A stretch of DNA of 55,034 nt from the NCBI GenBank assembly GCA_002354205.1, contig DELD01000024.1, positions 25,075 to 80,108 on the forward strand. The letters run 5' to 3'. Below, in pieces: positions 52,318 through 55,034 of this stretch. Position 1 is the stretch's first letter; every line of letters begins with the position of its first letter. A model generated the notes under the pieces. That model was not told the DNA's origin. It did not search any database and saw nothing but the letters and a program-made list of their open reading frames with translations. Position numbers and translations under genes: made by a program. The DNA comes from Micavibrio sp. UBA2705. Its GTDB lineage: Bacteria > Pseudomonadota > Alphaproteobacteria > Micavibrionales > Micavibrionaceae.

Positions 52318-52881
52318 ATGAGCGCAGAAAACAGCAATAAAAACGACGATAACATCTGTAGCTGCGGCGCAGAAGCCGTTGATAAATGGATGAATAAAGG
52401 CTCTAAAACCAGCCGCGCAATAAAGGGCCTCAGTGCTTTTGCCATTGCCGGCGCATTAATCGGCGGCATTGCCCTGCACGAAACAGAAGAAAACAACCAA
52501 GCCGCACAAGACACTATAAATGCATTGAATACGCAAGAAACTATCGTTTTTAATTCGCATCAAGACTGCACGCGCAACGGCTATGAAGCCGCGCTTTGCG
52601 TAGCATCACAAGAAAATGCAATTGATTTAGCATCACATTTCCGCGCCCCTGTAGAAGCTAGCGATTTTGAAAGCTGCATCGAGACTTATGGCACATGCCC
52701 GCTGCGTAGCGAAAAATATTCAGGCGGTTATAAACTTGAGCTTTATGAGTACCGCCCTGTTATCTCATCATGGCAGGCTGTAAAAAATGACCTCAGCCAC
52801 TCTGCCCCGTTATATAAAATGGCAGAGCAAGGCACATATTTGCGCATTGATGGCACAGAGATTACAGCTCCGACACCGTAA
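52318..52881 (+). CDS. DUF1190-like (YgiB family-like) membrane protein
   Basis: The 187-residue product has a polar N-terminus with CSC, one membrane helix (about 36-54) and an extracytoplasmic domain with cysteines 84, 94, 120 and 127. The order is HQDC...ALC.....A......APVEASDFESC...YGTC, followed by an aromatic strand (YKLELYEYRPVISSW). This resembles DUF1190/YgiB proteins, whose role is unknown; the match is by eye only. The ATG at 52318 follows GGGAGATC. It is monocistronic with its own promoter and terminator. Confidence 0.55.
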   Translation: MSAENSNKNDDNICSCGAEAVDKWMNKGSKTSRAIKGLSAFAIAGALIGGIALHETEENNQAAQDTINALNTQETIVFNSHQDCTRNGYEAALCVASQENAIDLASHFRAPVEASDFESCIETYGTCPLRSEKYSGGYKLELYEYRPVISSWQAVKNDLSHSAPLYKMAEQGTYLRIDGTEITAPTP

Positions 52882-52901
52882 AATAAGAAAGCCCCATACA
52901 G

Positions 52902-52930
52902 AAAAAGCGCCGATAAGCACGGCGCTTTTT
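52902..52930. terminator. Bidirectional terminator between the 52318 gene and grpE
   Basis: AAAAAGCGCCG (52902-52912) and CGGCGCTTTTT (52920-52930) form a perfect 11-base stem with A-run and T-run on both sides, between two convergent genes. Confidence 0.92.
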
Positions 52931-52947
52931 ATATTAAAAATCATGCA

Positions 52948-52975
52948 AAGACTAAACTTCCCAAGACTAAACTTC
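52948..52975. repeat. 15-base tandem duplication spanning the grpE stop codon
   Basis: AAGACTAAACTTC occurs at 52948-52960 and again at 52963-52975 (period 15). On the minus strand it duplicates the last sense codons of grpE plus its TAG in frame, leaving a second TAG 15 bases downstream. Confidence 0.85.
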
Positions 52976-53665
52976 TTGGTCAATTTCATTGCCGACAGAT
53001 GCTGCGTTTGGGTCGCCTTTTGCTACGCCGACGCGTGCGGGGCGCAATAACCGTTCACTAATCACATAACCAGGCTCCATGACCTGAACGATTATACCTT
53101 CAGGCTTACCTGAGCCAGGGACTTCAAACATAACTTCATGGAAGTTTGCATCGAATTTCTCATCCAAAGGCTCAATTTTCTTGATGCCATGCGCAGAAAA
53201 TATCTTCAGCATATCGTTTTGCACGGATTCAACGCCAGAAACCACAGCATTGATACGATCATCAACCTCTTTTAAGTCCTCAGGGACAGAATCCATTGCA
53301 CGGGAAAAATTATCTAATACATCCAACAAGTCACGCGCGAAACGTGAAATCGCGAATTTGCCCGCATCTTCACGATCTTTTATGCCGCGGCGGCGCGTAT
53401 TCTCAGCTTCAGCTAAGGCGCGCAGGCCGCGCTCTTTTTCTGCGGCTAATGCAGCTTCAAGTTCAGCAATGCGCGCTGCTTGGTCAACACCACCAAGGCT
53501 TTCATCGGTAAACATCGCCTGATCTTCGCCCGCCAAAGCTGAAAGATCTTCATGTGAAGCCTGCTGCGCTTGCTCTGTTGCCGTCGGGTCAATTGGTGTG
53601 ACGTTGTCACTATCACCCTGTGATGCGTTTTCACCGTCCAATGGACCTTTATTATGTTCTGTCAT
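52967..53665 (-). CDS. grpE: Nucleotide exchange factor GrpE
   Basis: GrpE releases ADP from DnaK in protein folding. It has an acidic, disordered N-terminus (about 1-60), then the long dimerisation helix (ARIAELEAALAAEKERGLRALAEAENTRRR). The beta-wing domain follows (EKFDANFHEVMFEVP, IIVQVMEPGYVISERLLRPARVGVAKG), ending normally. The ATG at 53665 is preferred because GAAGG lies ten bases upstream, too close to the alternative ATG at 53674. It is the third gene of an hrcA-orphan-grpE operon. Confidence 0.96.
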   Translation of the reverse strand: MTEHNKGPLDGENASQGDSDNVTPIDPTATEQAQQASHEDLSALAGEDQAMFTDESLGGVDQAARIAELEAALAAEKERGLRALAEAENTRRRGIKDREDAGKFAISRFARDLLDVLDNFSRAMDSVPEDLKEVDDRINAVVSGVESVQNDMLKIFSAHGIKKIEPLDEKFDANFHEVMFEVPGSGKPEGIIVQVMEPGYVISERLLRPARVGVAKGDPNAASVGNEIDQEV

Positions 53666-53719
53666 TTCGACCATACCTTCTTATTATTTTTCGGTTCTCG
53701 TTTGTATATTATTCTGCAC

Positions 53720-54586
53720 TTATAGGCGACCAATATTGATGCGTAAAGGCACAACGCGGCCATCTTCTTCAATATCAATTACATCTAAGTCGAAAAAGCG
53801 TTCATCTTTAAGGCGCGCGACAATCTCCATATCAGCATTATCAATCATAATGTAATAAGGGCGTTTACGGTCATCATAACGCACAGTGTAATCATAGAGT
53901 TTATAGCCACGCGCATGTGCAATCGCGCGGACTTTGCGCAGCATCAATTCTTCGTTATATGGCGCATAATCAGGGAATACACGAAAGACACCCGCTGGCA
54001 TCGGTGCGTAATGCAGCACATTTTCGTAATTATCAATTTTGAAATATCGCCCTTCGGTCACTGGGGTAAGCAGGTAGCTGCCATCATCGTCTTTTGAAAT
54101 CTTAAAGGCATCAGATGCTGAGTTATTCCAAATACGCAGTTGTTTCACACCATCATCAACTAATTTTTCAAGGTCTAATGGTAGCTGATATTCGGCGTAG
54201 CTATGCTTGCCGCAAACATCTTTATTGCTCTTATCAAGCATTTTATATGTTTGCACAGCCCACTGTGAAAATTCAATTTCAAGAATACCGATAGTATCTT
54301 TGAGCGTTACATCACGGTCATCAATGCTTGCGCAGCTGCTTTCAACATTGGTTGATTTAAAATCTAATGATGCAATGCCTGGCGTTTTATAAGAATGTGA
54401 AATCGATAACTTCGTGCCGTAAGGCAATGCTTTTGAGCCTATACGCTTCACCAAATAACCACTGCCATCACCTGCCGCGACATATTGCGCCATGGCTTGC
54501 GAGGAAAGCGGAAAAGGCGCAGCCAATATCAATGCTGCGAATGCGCATAAACGCAGATTATGTGTGAAGTTAGGAATCTTTATCAT
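53720..54586 (-). CDS. Secreted orphan between hrcA and grpE, 288 residues
   Basis: Not recognised. A signal peptide (about 1-33, cut after QAMA) is followed by a 255-residue soluble domain with two cysteines in the first third and a third nearby. The C-terminal half is alpha/beta, with YAPYNEELMLRKVRAIAHARGYKLYDYTVRYDDRKRPYYIMIDNADMEIVARL and a closing DVIDIEEDGRVVPLRINIGRL; that C-terminal part looks like a PepSY-like or similar small fold. It starts five bases after the hrcA stop, so it is co-transcribed with the heat-shock repressor and GrpE. A periplasmic stress role is inferred from position only. Confidence 0.75.
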   Translation of the reverse strand: MIKIPNFTHNLRLCAFAALILAAPFPLSSQAMAQYVAAGDGSGYLVKRIGSKALPYGTKLSISHSYKTPGIASLDFKSTNVESSCASIDDRDVTLKDTIGILEIEFSQWAVQTYKMLDKSNKDVCGKHSYAEYQLPLDLEKLVDDGVKQLRIWNNSASDAFKISKDDDGSYLLTPVTEGRYFKIDNYENVLHYAPMPAGVFRVFPDYAPYNEELMLRKVRAIAHARGYKLYDYTVRYDDRKRPYYIMIDNADMEIVARLKDERFFDLDVIDIEEDGRVVPLRINIGRL

Positions 54587-54591
54587 TTAGC

Positions 54592-55034
54592 TTAACCTAT
54601 TAATCTTGTAAGAACACGCGATGTGTAATCTAGTATCGGTATTATTCGACCATAATTCAACCGTGTTGGACCAATTACCCCCAGCGCACCGATAATATTA
54701 TTATCTGCATTTTTATATGGCGCAACCATCATTGACCACCCCGCATGGGTAAAGACATCATTTTCAGCGCCAAGATAGACTTTTACGCCCTCACCCTCGC
54801 TGGTGGATTGCACAAGCTGCATCATGCGCTGCTGGTCTTCAATCATATCAAATAAGTCGCGTGCGCGGTCTAAATCTTCAATCGCCTGTACATCTTCCAA
54901 CAGCCTTGATTGCCCCTTAATAATTAAATGCTGCGCGGCGTGCTGATCGGACGTTGATACCGCAAGCCCCTTTGTCACCAAATCAGCCGTGATTTCGTCT
55001 AAATCATGGCGGCTACGCTTTAGACCTTGAAAAA
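54592..55034 (-). CDS. hrcA: Heat-inducible transcription repressor HrcA, C-terminal part (cut by window edge)
   Basis: HrcA represses groESL-type heat-shock genes by binding CIRCE operators. Only the last 147 codons are inside the window, and the frame stays open to the edge. The C-terminal domain is typical: RLLEDVQAIEDLDRARDLFDMIEDQQRMMQL, VKVYLGAENDVFTHAGWSMMVAPY and GALGVIGPTRLNYGRIIPILDYTSRVLT. The N-terminal winged helix lies outside. It heads the operon with the secreted orphan and grpE; the promoter and any CIRCE site are not visible here. Confidence 0.93.
   Translation of the reverse strand, partial: FQGLKRSRHDLDEITADLVTKGLAVSTSDQHAAQHLIIKGQSRLLEDVQAIEDLDRARDLFDMIEDQQRMMQLVQSTSEGEGVKVYLGAENDVFTHAGWSMMVAPYKNADNNIIGALGVIGPTRLNYGRIIPILDYTSRVLTRLIG

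Noticed and set aside
52967..55034. CIRCE operator (TTAGCACTC-N9-GAGTGCTAA) in the hrcA-grpE region
   Set aside because: No match in the visible part; the hrcA promoter lies outside the window.
1..55034. CRISPR arrays, transposases, tRNA and rRNA genes
   Set aside because: None seen: no regularly spaced repeats, no transposase-like products, no cloverleaf or rRNA signature in the gaps.

Overview
The window looks like a chromosomal segment of an alphaproteobacterium. The evidence is an F1-only ATP synthase operon (atpH-A-G-D-C, no F0 genes), a neighbourhood holding priA, a transaldolase-like aldolase, a DUF484 gene and xerC, an hrcA/grpE pair, and GANTC (CcrM-type) sites in front of cell-division genes. 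A Micavibrio-like or deep-branching rhodospirillal lineage would fit the many small orphan genes, but this is inference. No rRNA, tRNA, CRISPR array, insertion sequence or prophage was recognised.

Bases 1-17588 (minus strand) are a near-complete division and cell wall (dcw) cluster. It reads rsmH-ftsL-ftsI-murE-murF-mraY-(secreted orphan)-murD-ftsW-murG-murC-murB-ddl-ftsQ-ftsA-ftsZ, with ftsZ cut by the window edge. mraZ is absent. The genes are tightly packed, with several 1-4 base overlaps and a 64-base ddl/ftsQ overlap. The ftsA-ftsZ gap has its own candidate promoter, four perfect DnaA-type boxes and three GANTC sites.

Bases 17924-24209 (plus) hold a fusion of a membrane sterol-desaturase/fatty-acid-hydroxylase domain with a creatininase-like domain, a coupled alpha/beta hydrolase, acnA aconitase with a clear terminator, and a nucleotidyltransferase-fold protein without its HxGH motif. 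Bases 24237-33414 (minus) hold a HAD-like protein lacking the catalytic Asp motif, an orphan, a biotin-ligase-N/amidotransferase-like protein, the atpHAGD-(78-aa orphan)-C operon, and an arylsulfotransferase-like protein coupled to a small membrane protein.

Bases 33500-44220 mix housekeeping genes (priA, fsa, DUF484-xerC, lepA) with orphans. Most striking are four tandem paralogous proteins of about 105 residues (37290-39179) with related promoters. Bases 44300-50096 carry an outer-membrane-like barrel, a cupin, a second tandem pair of orphan paralogs (46622-47907), a DUF455 ferritin-like protein and ornithine aminotransferase (rocD).

The 50097-50430 gap holds a candidate minus-strand small RNA with promoter, five hairpins, an anti-Shine-Dalgarno loop and a terminator. 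The right end has a secreted orphan, malate dehydrogenase (mdh), a DUF1190-like membrane protein, and an hrcA-(secreted orphan)-grpE heat-shock operon that runs off the window. The likely novelty lies in the small-protein families, the pseudoenzyme-like neighbours, the domain fusion and the small RNA.
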